This document shows, piece after piece, positions 26,682 to 36,792 of a stretch of DNA of 64,000 bases. Location: the NCBI GenBank assembly GCA_016927185.1, contig JAFGND010000023.1, positions 1 to 64,000 on the forward strand. Reading direction: 5' to 3'. Every line of letters starts with the position of its first letter. The first letter of the stretch is position 1. The notes under the pieces are model-generated. The model was not told where the DNA came from, did no database searches, and was given only the letters and a program-made list of their open reading frames with translations. Position numbers and translations under genes: made by a program. Source of the stretch: Candidatus Coatesiibacteriota bacterium. Its GTDB lineage: Bacteria > JAFGND01.

Positions 26682-29023
26682 TGAAGCGATTAGCGAAATT
26701 GATAAAAAAACCAGTTTTACTGGTATCAATTATAAGCATCTTTATCTTGTTCTTTTATACTCCATATTATCTTGGTGATTTTGAAAGAATAGCAGCAGAT
26801 ATCTCGGTTATACATTTACCATTCTACAAGCTTTTTGCAGATAATCTTTATAATGGCAATAGAATATACTGGACTCATCTTATTGGAGGTGGCTATCCCA
26901 TTTCAGGAGATGGCCATACTGGAGTTTTCAATCCTGTAACGAATGTTATTTTTTACTTTCTAAAGTGGCAAACTGGATTAAAACTTGTTTTTTTCTTGTT
27001 CTTGTTCCTTGCCTGGCTTGGAATGTATAAATTTCTTGTATCTATAGGGATCTGCAAGAGGTTATCTATACTTGGAGGAGCTGCCTGGACCTTTTCAAGC
27101 TATATGCAAAGTGTACAAATTACATTAGTTATGGTAGAATCACTAGCTATTCTTCCATGGATGCTCTTTCTGACACATGAGTTCAACAAGAAGAAACATT
27201 ACTATTTATTTATCTGGTTATTAATTGCTTCAGCAATACAATTTCTTTTTGTTCACCTACAGACAGCAGTTTATAATACATCATTCATGATTTTTTTCTT
27301 CCTGTTCTCGAGAAAAGGGGAAATAGCAAGCAAGAAAAGATGGTTATATCTTCTTATACTTCTTGCAGGAATAGCAATAATTGCATCACCTCAATTATAT
27401 TCTTCTTACAAATTAAAAATGATTTCAAGCAGAGCTTATGGATTACCACTCAAGATAGCATTATTGGGAGCACCAGGTTTGGAATTACTTTATACATTGT
27501 TTTCTCCATTTATCCTTTTTCCATATTTTCACAGCTTTCCATGGGAAATATCTCCGGAAACATCATGGATGAGATATTTGATTCAGGCTTCAGTAATATA
27601 TATAGGAATAATTCCCTGGTTTGGTTTTTTTTATATGCTTATTATAAAGAGAAACAGGATCAACAATTTTTTCCTCTTATCTGCTATTATTGCACTCTCT
27701 ATGGTTTGGGGAAGAATTAATCCATTATACTGGTTATTGCTTAAATTACCTGTTTTCGATAATTTTGGAGGTACAAGTAGATTCATTCCATATTTCCTCT
27801 TCTCTATAATAACAATTGGTTTTACTGGATGGAATGAGTATCTAACAGATGAAAAAGATAAGCAGTTTTTTCATAAAGCTGCTTTCTATTCCCTTATGAT
27901 CTATTCGGGTATTTTGCTGATACTTAAGGGTTTATCAGGGAGTAAATTACTTAGCATGATGGAATTGCCAGGATTTCTTCAAAACCAAATCTTAAGATTG
28001 AGCTTTCATTTTGATTATAAGATGATAATCTTTCCATTAATAATACTTGTTTTATTAACTATTATCCTATATCACAAGTATAAGTATAAAATCTCGAACA
28101 TAGCTTTTCTTTCTATGCTATCATTTATATTTTTTATTGATATTTCATATAATTGGCTTGGGTATACAATCTATTTTCCCTCAAAGGAATATGAAAAAGG
28201 TCCTCCTTCTGCAAGATTTTTAAACATGGATACTTCTCCTTTCAAGATGCTATCTCTAGGGACTCTGGTACATTGTATATCAAATATTTCACTCCTGCCA
28301 CCTTCATCCTCAACATTCTGGGGGATCTCTTCTGACAGACCAATGATGGTTTTAACACAGCAAAGATATAGGGATATTTATGAAAAAGCTTTCAATAAAA
28401 GAATTGAATCTCTAATTGGAGATATAAGTTTCTCTAACAAGAATATTCTTGATATTTCCAGTGTGAAATATATTGTATCTCCTAAATCTTTGTATGATAA
28501 GAATTTAAAATTGGTTTATCATCATGATCAGGTTTGGATTTATACCAACAATGTTGCTGAAGAAATCCCTTATTTTGTGAGTTCTATCAAGTATGTAAAA
28601 AATGATTTTGAAGCAATGAATGTGATTTTCAGCGAAAATTTCAAACCAAGAGAGGAAGCAATTATAATTGTTCCTTCAAGCAAACAACTTGTTGAGAATA
28701 CTGGAAAAGGCAGAATAAGAGAGTTCAGGATAATCCCAAACGGATTTGAAGCAAAAGTTGTAACTGATAGCAAATCTTTACTGGTTTTTCCATTTGTTTA
28801 TAGCAAAGATTTCGAATCTAATTATCCCTTACAACAAGTTCAATATTGCTATACTGGCATTTCTCTTCCGAAGGGAGAGCACTTTATAAAAGTACTGTAC
28901 AGAGAAGTTTTATCTGAATATCTGTTTTTAATGTCAACTATAGCTCTTTCAATCCTTGTCCTTGTTTCTTTATTCTTGAGCTATTTAATCAATTATAAAT
29001 CAAATTTCCCTAGAATAAATTGA
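26681..29023 (+). CDS. YfhO-like large polytopic membrane protein
   Basis: A 780-residue protein with an N-terminal anchor, an extracytoplasmic loop (DISVIHLPFYKLFADNLYNG, then WTHLIGGGYP) and about a dozen further membrane segments, followed by a soluble domain (about 510-740) and a last membrane segment. The acidic first loop and layout are those of YfhO/PF09586-type proteins, GT-C relatives implicated in glycosylation of cell-wall polymers in Firmicutes. It is translationally coupled to ruvB although functionally unrelated. Its 3-prime end overlaps the convergent Wzi-like gene by 31 bases. Confidence 0.7.
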   Translation: MKRLAKLIKKPVLLVSIISIFILFFYTPYYLGDFERIAADISVIHLPFYKLFADNLYNGNRIYWTHLIGGGYPISGDGHTGVFNPVTNVIFYFLKWQTGLKLVFFLFLFLAWLGMYKFLVSIGICKRLSILGGAAWTFSSYMQSVQITLVMVESLAILPWMLFLTHEFNKKKHYYLFIWLLIASAIQFLFVHLQTAVYNTSFMIFFFLFSRKGEIASKKRWLYLLILLAGIAIIASPQLYSSYKLKMISSRAYGLPLKIALLGAPGLELLYTLFSPFILFPYFHSFPWEISPETSWMRYLIQASVIYIGIIPWFGFFYMLIIKRNRINNFFLLSAIIALSMVWGRINPLYWLLLKLPVFDNFGGTSRFIPYFLFSIITIGFTGWNEYLTDEKDKQFFHKAAFYSLMIYSGILLILKGLSGSKLLSMMELPGFLQNQILRLSFHFDYKMIIFPLIILVLLTIILYHKYKYKISNIAFLSMLSFIFFIDISYNWLGYTIYFPSKEYEKGPPSARFLNMDTSPFKMLSLGTLVHCISNISLLPPSSSTFWGISSDRPMMVLTQQRYRDIYEKAFNKRIESLIGDISFSNKNILDISSVKYIVSPKSLYDKNLKLVYHHDQVWIYTNNVAEEIPYFVSSIKYVKNDFEAMNVIFSENFKPREEAIIIVPSSKQLVENTGKGRIREFRIIPNGFEAKVVTDSKSLLVFPFVYSKDFESNYPLQQVQYCYTGISLPKGEHFIKVLYREVLSEYLFLMSTIALSILVLVSLFLSYLINYKSNFPRIN

Positions 29024-30456
29024 CTCTGAAGTCCAATTCTTATGAAAGGTAAAGTTGAATTATAATCATCTTTATTATCCCTGTTCCTTATTAAATAGAC
29101 ACCACCCTCAGTAAAAACCTGCATAAAACGTGAGGGGTATAGAATAACCTTTAACGATGGCTTGCTGGTTTTCTCGACAGTTCCTGTTGGGAATGATTCA
29201 GAGTAATCATCAACGTGAAACCAGGGTTGTGTCCATTCAGCGTCTATTCTACCTTCTCCATGAGACATGTATTTGTATTTTCCCTCTATTGAGATCTTAT
29301 AGTTTATACTATATCTTATCAATCCATCAACATACCAGAAGTCATTTCCAAATGGGGATCCAATAGGCAAATTTTGATTTATATAAACATTTCTCCTGAA
29401 GTTCTGATTATATGTCCAATTATTAACTCTTACATATTCAATTCCTAAATCCAAATTATCTATAGATAAAAGATTAAACAAGTCAATACCTAATGTATAA
29501 CCAATTTCATTTGGTTCGAAATCTCCCTTTTCTTTCTTATCAATTTGAAGGTCATCAATGAATAAAGTGCCATATAATCTCATACTGTTCAAGAAAAGAT
29601 AGCTTATATCGAGGCTGAGGAAATTATTGTCATTATAATCTGAATTTTCCGCTTCATTTCTTTGTACGCTTGAGTAACAAAGAATAGGAATAAAATAATA
29701 GAATTCAATATTTCTGTTTTCTCCTCCATAAATTATCAGTTCGGAAGCAGAAATTTCCAATTTGCTATTGGGTCTATACACAATCTTATGTCCTGCCAGG
29801 TATCTATCCTCAATGGTTAATGTAGTATCTGAAACAAGCTTCGCATGAAAAGTATCAAAATAGAAATCACCAAATCTTACCTGATATCTTAATTTGTCCA
29901 TTGGATGAGCTTCTTTTGAAATGGATAGATTTCCAGTTCTTGAATTTCCCCAGGATTGCCTGTCTCTCCCTAATTGAATAATACCAAGGCTTGTATCAAT
30001 TTGAAAAATGGCTCTCTCTGCATCCATTGAAAGATTATTTCTTCTGAAAACCGGTATAGTATCGGAAGCATGCTGAAGCCTGTAGTCTAATACTGCTGAA
30101 AAGCACTTTTTTTGCATTAAAAATCCTGCACTAAGACTATTGTTTATTTCAGGAGTTGTCTTATATATCATTTCTTGATCAAACATAGGTCCGGCAAATA
30201 TTGAAAAAAAGCTTCTCTTACCTCCATGGATATATTCAGAGAATTCCTTTATTCTTTTCATTTCATAGTATTCCGTATTATTGTTTCCTGTTTCAAAGCT
30301 CATTAATGGATCACTAAATACAGGTTGATTGCCTAGATAACCTTTGTTTATTGATTTCTCCAGGTCATCTCCATGAAAATTCATAAGTCCATAAAACAAA
30401 GGAGATTCTGCAAACAAAGACAAGGCAATTGCAAGTACTAACAAAATAGATTTCAT
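28993..30456 (-). CDS. Outer-membrane beta-barrel protein, Wzi/capsule-assembly-like
   Basis: A 487-residue protein with a short signal peptide (to about residue 16) and alternating beta-strand sequence to the end, closing with a hydrophobic strand (SQFILGKFDL). The segment LGRDRQSWGNSRTGNLSIS followed by AHPMDKLRYQV resembles the Wzi family (capsule assembly), whose members are 18-strand outer-membrane barrels that bind surface polysaccharide. GGAG precedes the ATG. The neighbouring GH-like and radical SAM genes fit a surface-glycan or lipid cluster. The match is by pattern only. Confidence 0.6.
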   Translation of the reverse strand: MKSILLVLAIALSLFAESPLFYGLMNFHGDDLEKSINKGYLGNQPVFSDPLMSFETGNNNTEYYEMKRIKEFSEYIHGGKRSFFSIFAGPMFDQEMIYKTTPEINNSLSAGFLMQKKCFSAVLDYRLQHASDTIPVFRRNNLSMDAERAIFQIDTSLGIIQLGRDRQSWGNSRTGNLSISKEAHPMDKLRYQVRFGDFYFDTFHAKLVSDTTLTIEDRYLAGHKIVYRPNSKLEISASELIIYGGENRNIEFYYFIPILCYSSVQRNEAENSDYNDNNFLSLDISYLFLNSMRLYGTLFIDDLQIDKKEKGDFEPNEIGYTLGIDLFNLLSIDNLDLGIEYVRVNNWTYNQNFRRNVYINQNLPIGSPFGNDFWYVDGLIRYSINYKISIEGKYKYMSHGEGRIDAEWTQPWFHVDDYSESFPTGTVEKTSKPSLKVILYPSRFMQVFTEGGVYLIRNRDNKDDYNSTLPFIRIGLQSQFILGKFDL

Positions 30457-30469
30457 AATATCTCCTCAA

Positions 30470-32650
30470 TTACTTTATTTTTCTTATCTTAAGAGATCCC
30501 CAGATATAACCACTAGGATATCCCCATTTTGTCTTTGCATTGTTTTCAGACCAGAAATTTGGATTTTCAGTAATAATTACTTTGTCCAAAGAATTGATCC
30601 TCCCTGTCCATGTTGCATTTTTTTTATTTGCTTTGAGTACTATAACAGGATTAGGTAATGTATTTTTGAAAAAAGGATAATCTTTTCCAATGAAAACATA
30701 AAGATCTCTTTCACCTTCTTTCAGATTTTCATACCCTCTATTATAATTCCATGGTATATATTTGAAGTAGTTTTCATCAGCTCCCTTTACTTTGGATAAA
30801 GTATTGGGATAATCATAGTTTAACGTTATTTCATATTCACCTTCAGGAAATATGAACTGGCAAAATTGGGAGCAAGTATCATACTTCAAAGAGCTTTGAA
30901 AAGGGATTTTGCTTTCAGGCTGAATTAAAGATAATCTATTAGTATCTTTTCTTATCAGTGATAGACCAGCAATAGATAAAGGAGCTAACCATTCACCAAA
31001 GTCAATCCCGCTCGTTCCGATAAGATGTCCATTTTTTTTGTTAGGATTATGCATAAGCCCATAATAGTGCCATGGAAGAGCAAGATCAGGATAGATACCA
31101 GTACTGAAGCAGTAGTAAACAAGATGTGTTACAGGAAAATCACGGTTTTCATTATTCCAATCATTAACAATATGTATATACTCATTCATTAATCTTGCTG
31201 TCTTAAGTTCATTTAATATTGGCGTCCTTGCTATAATTGACTTGGAGATGTTTTCATTTTTTGAAAAATTACTTAATAATTTTGTTTTAACCTTAACGAA
31301 ATCACCATACCAATCAGGTATCTTATACTTGCCTGAGAGAAAGGTTCGCCAAAGATCATTTATATATTCGGCATAAAGATCAATAATATCTCTGTTACTA
31401 TTCATATCATAAGATAGTATTTTTCCCCATTCAGGGAATACTTTATTATCTCTTCTATATTCATCTACTACGTCTAGTCTAGCTATTTGTGGGTATCCAA
31501 ATTCAGTTATTGCAAGGTTTTGAGGCATTCCAAATTTTTTATATTTTCTAAGAAAATCCCTGCACCATTCAATTTCAGACCTTAAAGTCATAGGAACACC
31601 AGGATTTCTTCCTGATCCGAAATTATACTGTATTGCCTCGTAAGGACTTCTATATTTAAATCTGTATAAATGAACAGAAACTGAATTGAAGAAGATTTGA
31701 GAGATACCAATTTCATCATTCTTGTAGTTTTTTCTTATTTTTCTTACTTCTTCACAAAACATATCAGATAAAGCATATGAATAATCAGAACCTGCTTGAT
31801 TATTAATATCACTATTCCAGTCTTGCCATTTTATAAGGCTTTGTCTTGGGCCAGAGCATTCCAGATTTCCCCAGAAAACTTCAGAGGGACAGTCAAGTTC
31901 GTCAAGTTTTTTAAGATTTCCCTTCCACTTATCGTACTGAACCAACGCTCTTTTCAAGCCTCTCATGGCAGCTCTTGTCATTGCCAGTTTTATATAGAGT
32001 GGAGCAGCTCCTACTCCTATTTGCCCGTTTCCCTTTTTTACTCCTGTAGCACATTCAAAAATAAACCAATACTCATTTCCAATTATAAACTTCACTTTTT
32101 TAAAGCAATTTTCAGGATTATCTTTAAATATCTCCATAAATGATTTGGCTACTGAATAGCAAAAATACTCATAAGTCTGTTGATTTCTTATAGAATCAAA
32201 TGGAATTCTTTCGTTAATAAAAATGTAAGAACTATCAGAAGGTGCCCATCTATATATATGACCATTTTTGGGATATTCATAGAAACCAATACCCATTCTG
32301 GATTTAACAGATGATATTTCTGGCATTGCTGTGGATAAAACAATGAATACAGTATTTTCGTTATTCCTTCTTATCCAGAAAGCAGCAGTTTTCTCAAGTT
32401 CATCTTTAAGTTTCTGGGGGTTGAAACCGCTTGCAGCATAATAATCTGGGAAAGAAAGAAAATATTGAGAATTTCTTATTCCCATTTTGATTGCAACTTT
32501 GGCAGCTGCTTCATTGTATATTCGTGATTTGTATCTGCAGAGATACATTGCTCCTAATTGAAAACTCAATTCCTGCTCAGCATGAATGGAATTTGCAAAA
32601 GCAAGTAATAGAATGATAATCATTTTTTGAATAGTTTTTTTATGAGCCAT
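30470..32650 (-). CDS. Secreted glycoside-hydrolase-like protein (clan GH-A-like barrel)
   Basis: A 726-residue exported protein (signal peptide to about residue 24). The first 460 residues look like a TIM barrel: IIGNEYWF (Glu193) fits the acid/base site after strand 4 and LAITEFGYP (Glu383) fits the nucleophile after strand 7 of clan GH-A enzymes. A beta-rich domain (about 590-726) follows. The start is either ATG 32650 (with GGAG, overlapping the upstream gene by 31 bases) or ATG 32623 (exact ATGA overlap). I do not recognise the family, and substrate is unknown; it could also be a non-catalytic relative. Confidence 0.55.
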   Translation of the reverse strand: MAHKKTIQKMIIILLLAFANSIHAEQELSFQLGAMYLCRYKSRIYNEAAAKVAIKMGIRNSQYFLSFPDYYAASGFNPQKLKDELEKTAAFWIRRNNENTVFIVLSTAMPEISSVKSRMGIGFYEYPKNGHIYRWAPSDSSYIFINERIPFDSIRNQQTYEYFCYSVAKSFMEIFKDNPENCFKKVKFIIGNEYWFIFECATGVKKGNGQIGVGAAPLYIKLAMTRAAMRGLKRALVQYDKWKGNLKKLDELDCPSEVFWGNLECSGPRQSLIKWQDWNSDINNQAGSDYSYALSDMFCEEVRKIRKNYKNDEIGISQIFFNSVSVHLYRFKYRSPYEAIQYNFGSGRNPGVPMTLRSEIEWCRDFLRKYKKFGMPQNLAITEFGYPQIARLDVVDEYRRDNKVFPEWGKILSYDMNSNRDIIDLYAEYINDLWRTFLSGKYKIPDWYGDFVKVKTKLLSNFSKNENISKSIIARTPILNELKTARLMNEYIHIVNDWNNENRDFPVTHLVYYCFSTGIYPDLALPWHYYGLMHNPNKKNGHLIGTSGIDFGEWLAPLSIAGLSLIRKDTNRLSLIQPESKIPFQSSLKYDTCSQFCQFIFPEGEYEITLNYDYPNTLSKVKGADENYFKYIPWNYNRGYENLKEGERDLYVFIGKDYPFFKNTLPNPVIVLKANKKNATWTGRINSLDKVIITENPNFWSENNAKTKWGYPSGYIWGSLKIRKIK

Positions 32651-33918
32651 AATAACTCCATAATTTTCAATATCAGATTAACAAATACAGAAAGAGGGAA
32701 CGGATTATAAAATTTCGGCTCCAATAAGTCATCATCTTTGTCAATTATCTCTTTTTCGATGGATATCTTTTGAAGCTCAGTATTTGGATAAATTCTCATA
32801 GTAACAATAAATAATCCATGAAGAGCTAGTAGCTTCCCCAAATGTAGTTTCGCTTTTATTATGAAAGATATTGTTTTTACAAGGCTGAATATGGTTTCCC
32901 CTGGAGCATTAAGCATGAAGTCATAACCAACACGAAGGTTTGCCTTTTTTGCCAGCATGTAAGTCTTTTTTAAGTCTTTTGAAGTAATTTCCTTTCTCAG
33001 ATTATTAAGTATTTTATTATCAGCACTATCAGGGCTGAAAATAGCCTGTTTGCAACCGGATTCTTTCATTAAATTGAAAAAATCCATATCAAGATTTTTT
33101 TCATAAAACCATGCTGTCCATTTAATACCAATCTCATTTTCTATAATGCTTTTCAATAATGATTTAGTATATTCATACGGAATATTGAATATCTGATCAG
33201 CAAAAAAAACATTCTTAATTCCTATCTTTTCCATATCTTTAAGCTCATTAACAATATCCTCAACAGGTCTTGTAAAAATATTGCTTCCTAAAAGGTGTTT
33301 ATCACTGCAATGAATACAGTTAAGAATACAACCTCTTCTGGTTTGTATTCCATATGCATTTTCAAATCTTGCATAAAGCTCTACTGGAATAATAGTTCTA
33401 TCAGGGGTAACAAGCTTATTCTTTTCATCGTCAGTCTGATTAAAAGAGTATTTTATTGTCTGATTGAACCTATAATAAACTCCTGCAACTTTTTGTGGTT
33501 TATACAGATTCTGAAGCAATTTTGGAAATGTGACTTCAGCGCTTCCAAAAAGACCGTAATCTATTTCATTATAAATCCTCATTAGAGGTTCAGCAAACAA
33601 TGAAAATCCCATTCCACCTGCAATAAGCACTGAATCAGGTTGTACTCTTTTTGCTATTCTTATCAGGTTATGATGCTCATCAACTATATTTGCATGCTTC
33701 CTTATTGTTGCAACTTTAATGTTTCTTATTCCAAAGCCTATCACATCATATTTATACTTATCAAGCATATTTAAGTATTCATCTTCTGTTGAGACATTTA
33801 TATCTAATCCATATATTTCATGGTTTTCTTTTAGTACTGTTTTAAGACAAGCCAATCCAAGCGGATAAATAGGTGGTTCTTCAGGTGAAGTGAAAGATTG
33901 AACTAAAAGTATTTTCAT
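32620..33918 (-). CDS. Radical SAM protein with N-terminal B12-binding-like domain
   Basis: A 432-residue protein. The N-terminal part has a Rossmann-like cobalamin-domain layout (PIYPLGLACLKTVLK, then VIGFGI and LIAGGMGFSLFAE) but lacks the Asp-x-His-x2-Gly cobalt ligand motif. The radical SAM cluster site is Cys197-x3-Cys201-x2-Cys204 (RRGCILNCIHC). A C-terminal hydrophobic helix (about 405-430) may touch the membrane. It overlaps the second radical SAM gene (TAATG) and the GH-like gene. Such enzymes methylate or rearrange unactivated carbons in lipids, antibiotics or polyketides; the substrate here is unknown. Confidence 0.75.
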   Translation of the reverse strand: MKILLVQSFTSPEEPPIYPLGLACLKTVLKENHEIYGLDINVSTEDEYLNMLDKYKYDVIGFGIRNIKVATIRKHANIVDEHHNLIRIAKRVQPDSVLIAGGMGFSLFAEPLMRIYNEIDYGLFGSAEVTFPKLLQNLYKPQKVAGVYYRFNQTIKYSFNQTDDEKNKLVTPDRTIIPVELYARFENAYGIQTRRGCILNCIHCSDKHLLGSNIFTRPVEDIVNELKDMEKIGIKNVFFADQIFNIPYEYTKSLLKSIIENEIGIKWTAWFYEKNLDMDFFNLMKESGCKQAIFSPDSADNKILNNLRKEITSKDLKKTYMLAKKANLRVGYDFMLNAPGETIFSLVKTISFIIKAKLHLGKLLALHGLFIVTMRIYPNTELQKISIEKEIIDKDDDLLEPKFYNPFPLSVFVNLILKIMELLWLIKKLFKK

Positions 33919-35474
33919 TACCAGCCAACACCAATTCTCTGTTTCAGATGAAACAAAATTCCGAATAGCCTTCCTGAAAAAACTGCTTTCAAACCTTTTT
34001 CCAAGAATCTTAATCTTTCTAACCAGAAGTAAAGAGAATTATAGAATTTATTGAATTTATCCTTGTGTAAATATTTAACATACCTGGGAGTAGCTAGTTT
34101 CCTTATAATTCCTTTTGGAAGGAGACTATAACATGCTAGATAAATAAGAAAATTAAGGTAATCTCCTTTTGGAATACCAAATGGATGCCTGTTTATCTCA
34201 AGTTCTTCATCTTTGATCAATCCTTCTTTCTTTGCTCTTTCATAAAGCGGAGTTCCATGAAAGAAGGTCAATGAAGAAAGGCAAGTATCATATGGTTGGG
34301 GAAGCTTAAGTATGGTCTCAAGTGTAGTCAAAAGAGCTTCTTCTGTCTCCCATGGATTATCCAGTATTATATGGTATCTTGGAGCCAGCATTTTCTCTTT
34401 TCTTGTATTCAGTATCTGTATTGATTTTCTTATCCTGTCTGTTCCTGTTTGCCTTTCATAACAAGCTTCGGTTTCAGAACTGGTCGTTTGTATGCCCATT
34501 TCCAGATACATCAGACCTGCATCAATAAGCAAATCTATTTTTTGTTCAGTTAAAGTGGCAGGACTTGTTTGAGCATAGATTGGCAGATTGATTTCCTCTT
34601 TGTATTTCTGTACGAGTTCTTCAAGATATTTAAACGGTGTTGCAAAAAATGTATCATCAAAAAACTGTATACCGCTATACCATGGATATTTATCAATTGC
34701 CAGTTTCATTTCCTTTATTATATTATCAACAGATCGTCGCCTTGAATGCATCTGGTTTTTATATAGTTTGTGATAGAGATTATTTATGCAATATGAACAA
34801 GAGTGAGGACATCCTCTTGTTGTCATAAGTCTGTAACAAATCCTTCTTTTACCATCAGTATGTGAAATACGAGGAGCATGGTATTTATATGTTTCTTCAG
34901 TCAATGGGACAATCTCTTTCTTGTGTTCCATATATATGAAGTGGCCTTCAGTGTCTATGTCACAATATGGAAGATTATCTACATCCTGAAGCAAGGGGGC
35001 TAGATTATTATACTTGATTAATCCGTCTTTTTTATATGCAAGATTAGGTACATTTTCAAAAGGTAGCTGCCTTGCAAGAGCTAGAATTGCTTCTTCTCCT
35101 TCTCCAATGCAAACTGCATCAACTTCATTCAGGGATGATTCAATATTAACCATTGTATGGACTCCGCCCCAGATTATCTTTCCTCCAAATCTGGATCTTA
35201 ATCCCCTTGTAAGCTGTAAGCCTCTGTCATAATATAATGACATGAAAGAAAAACCAGCTATTTCGCTATCCTGTGATAATTCAATCAGTTGACTAATCAC
35301 TTTTTCAGGATATCTATAAACATAATTAACTGTATGCCTGTAATTATTTATACCGCCTGGGAAAAAAACTATTCTTGTTTTGAAGCCATGATGCTTAAGG
35401 TAAGCACTTAATGCTCTGATACCAAATGCACTTATATCAAAAGGAGTAGGAGTAACAAGAAGAATAGGTTTCAT
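33918..35474 (-). CDS. Radical SAM protein with N-terminal B12-binding-like domain
   Basis: A 518-residue protein. Residues 1-150 form a B12-binding-like domain (IRALSAYLKHHGFKTRI, IWGGVHTMVN, VCIGEGEEA) again without a clear His ligand. The radical SAM triad is Cys222-x3-Cys226-x2-Cys229 (TTRGCPHSCSYC), followed by GIQFFDDTFF and the YLEMGIQTTS block. It is the upstream partner of the 432-residue protein with translational overlap. Two such genes in tandem between secreted proteins suggest modification of a lipid or cell-surface molecule; this is inference. Confidence 0.78.
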   Translation of the reverse strand: MKPILLVTPTPFDISAFGIRALSAYLKHHGFKTRIVFFPGGINNYRHTVNYVYRYPEKVISQLIELSQDSEIAGFSFMSLYYDRGLQLTRGLRSRFGGKIIWGGVHTMVNIESSLNEVDAVCIGEGEEAILALARQLPFENVPNLAYKKDGLIKYNNLAPLLQDVDNLPYCDIDTEGHFIYMEHKKEIVPLTEETYKYHAPRISHTDGKRRICYRLMTTRGCPHSCSYCINNLYHKLYKNQMHSRRRSVDNIIKEMKLAIDKYPWYSGIQFFDDTFFATPFKYLEELVQKYKEEINLPIYAQTSPATLTEQKIDLLIDAGLMYLEMGIQTTSSETEACYERQTGTDRIRKSIQILNTRKEKMLAPRYHIILDNPWETEEALLTTLETILKLPQPYDTCLSSLTFFHGTPLYERAKKEGLIKDEELEINRHPFGIPKGDYLNFLIYLACYSLLPKGIIRKLATPRYVKYLHKDKFNKFYNSLYFWLERLRFLEKGLKAVFSGRLFGILFHLKQRIGVGW

Positions 35475-35481
35475 TACAGTT

Positions 35482-36234
35482 TTAATTTATTGCCTTCAAT
35501 CCTTCTTTTATTCTAATCAAATTACCATTTTCTTTTATAATGCTTATAACATGTTTTGCCAGACACCAGGTTAGAATGGTATTATCCAGAGCATTCTTTA
35601 TCTTTGTTTCATTTGGATCCGAAATGAAATAAAAGAATGGGAGGCTTAAAAAGAAATCTTCCTTATATTGTGTTTGATATAAATATAGCGGGAAAAGTAT
35701 TTCATCACCTTCTTGCGGTATTTTATACTCGCCAAGCGAATAATAAAATTCAGGTGAGTGTATCCTGACAACTACTCTTGGTTTTCCTTTAGTTATATTA
35801 TATACGAAGTCTTTTCCCCAAAATATCTCATTTATCTCTATTTCCAGCCTTGTTTTTTTTGTCCAGAGATAATAGTGTGCAGGATCAGTATTCATAAGAT
35901 CAGGGATCGGAGTATAGGACACAGAAATGACCTTAGCTCGACATAAGACATTGGCAGCAGCAATATTTATCCAGAATCTCTCGGGACAATTCCTGAATCC
36001 ATAATGCCAATTAGGAAAGCATTCCAGTTTTATCTTCCATGAATTCAACATGATTGATCTATATACAGGGAGGAAACTATCCTTTGCAGATTCAAACACC
36101 TTGGGATCTAATTTAAAAGGCAATTCAGTATTTTTATAAAAACTGCAATCCCATGTATTATAATTCAGGAATTTGTCTTTTTCAGGAAATTTCGAAAACG
36201 AAACAATAATAAGTAAAAATCCCCAACAAAACAT
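35482..36234 (-). CDS. Secreted protein of unknown function
   Basis: A 250-residue protein with a short hydrophobic N-terminus (about 1-14) that could be a signal peptide, and AAGGAG before the ATG. The middle has a beta-rich domain (about 85-190) containing paired aromatic strands, and five cysteines in the first 100 residues. I do not recognise a family. It is the first gene of a run reaching through both radical SAM genes, the GH-like gene and the Wzi-like gene. Confidence 0.55.
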   Translation of the reverse strand: MFCWGFLLIIVSFSKFPEKDKFLNYNTWDCSFYKNTELPFKLDPKVFESAKDSFLPVYRSIMLNSWKIKLECFPNWHYGFRNCPERFWINIAAANVLCRAKVISVSYTPIPDLMNTDPAHYYLWTKKTRLEIEINEIFWGKDFVYNITKGKPRVVVRIHSPEFYYSLGEYKIPQEGDEILFPLYLYQTQYKEDFFLSLPFFYFISDPNETKIKNALDNTILTWCLAKHVISIIKENGNLIRIKEGLKAIN

Positions 36235-36385
36235 ACTAGTCTCCTTTTTTGATTAGTTTGATAAGCAGATATACTCAAAACTGTCAATTGGAAAAACTAT
36301 ATTATTAAAGTATGCAAAGAAAAAACTAATCTAATTGCTACTTTACTAATTTATGAAAGAAAATATTCCAGGATAGATTTCATGG

Positions 36386-36414
36386 GTCAAAGATGAGTTT
36401 TTTATCTCTTTGAC
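36386..36414. repeat. Inverted repeat overlapping the end of a lipoprotein gene
   Basis: GTCAAAG (36386-36392) with GAG (36395-36397) pairs with CTC (36406-36408) and TTTGAC (36408-36413) around an AT loop, a stem with one bulge. It overlaps the stop codon of the lipoprotein gene. No U-run follows on the minus strand, so a terminator role is weak. Confidence 0.3.
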
Positions 36415-36773
36415 ACTGAAAAAGTCCCGCTGGCTGTACCATCATCATCTGGATAATACCATTTACCATTAACATTATCCTGTTCAAATGCTCCTTCAAT
36501 TCTGCCTTGATGATCCAGATCAATATATATCTTGAATTTACCTTGTTCATCAATCTTGCCGTACCAGCCAGAAAACTCTTTTTCAACTTCTTCCTCTGAA
36601 AGTTTTACCCTTATCTTTATATAACCATTATTGATATTATTGTCTTTAACATTGAAATAAATGGGAAGAGATTGATTTGTCTGACCTGAATAATCGCCAT
36701 AAGCAGTATTATCTCCGGGATCTGTACAGGATAAAATGAAGAAACAAAAGCAAAATATAATAAGTGCTTTCAT
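36402..36773 (-). CDS. Small secreted lipoprotein
   Basis: A 123-residue protein with a lipoprotein signal peptide (hydrophobic run, then ILSC with the lipidated cysteine at 16). The mature part is short and beta-rich, with two repeats of a G-x-W/K-x-G type hairpin (SGWYGKIDEQGKF and GKWYYPDDDG). No family is recognised. It is followed on the same strand by an intergenic gap and preceded by the paralogous pair. Confidence 0.6.
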   Translation of the reverse strand: MKALIIFCFCFFILSCTDPGDNTAYGDYSGQTNQSLPIYFNVKDNNINNGYIKIRVKLSEEEVEKEFSGWYGKIDEQGKFKIYIDLDHQGRIEGAFEQDNVNGKWYYPDDDGTASGTFSVSKR

Positions 36774-36792
36774 GTCTATATTTTACGGACAA

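Noticed and set aside
36386-36414. Intrinsic terminator of the small lipoprotein gene
   Set aside because: The stem overlaps the stop codon and no U-run follows, so it is listed only as an inverted repeat.
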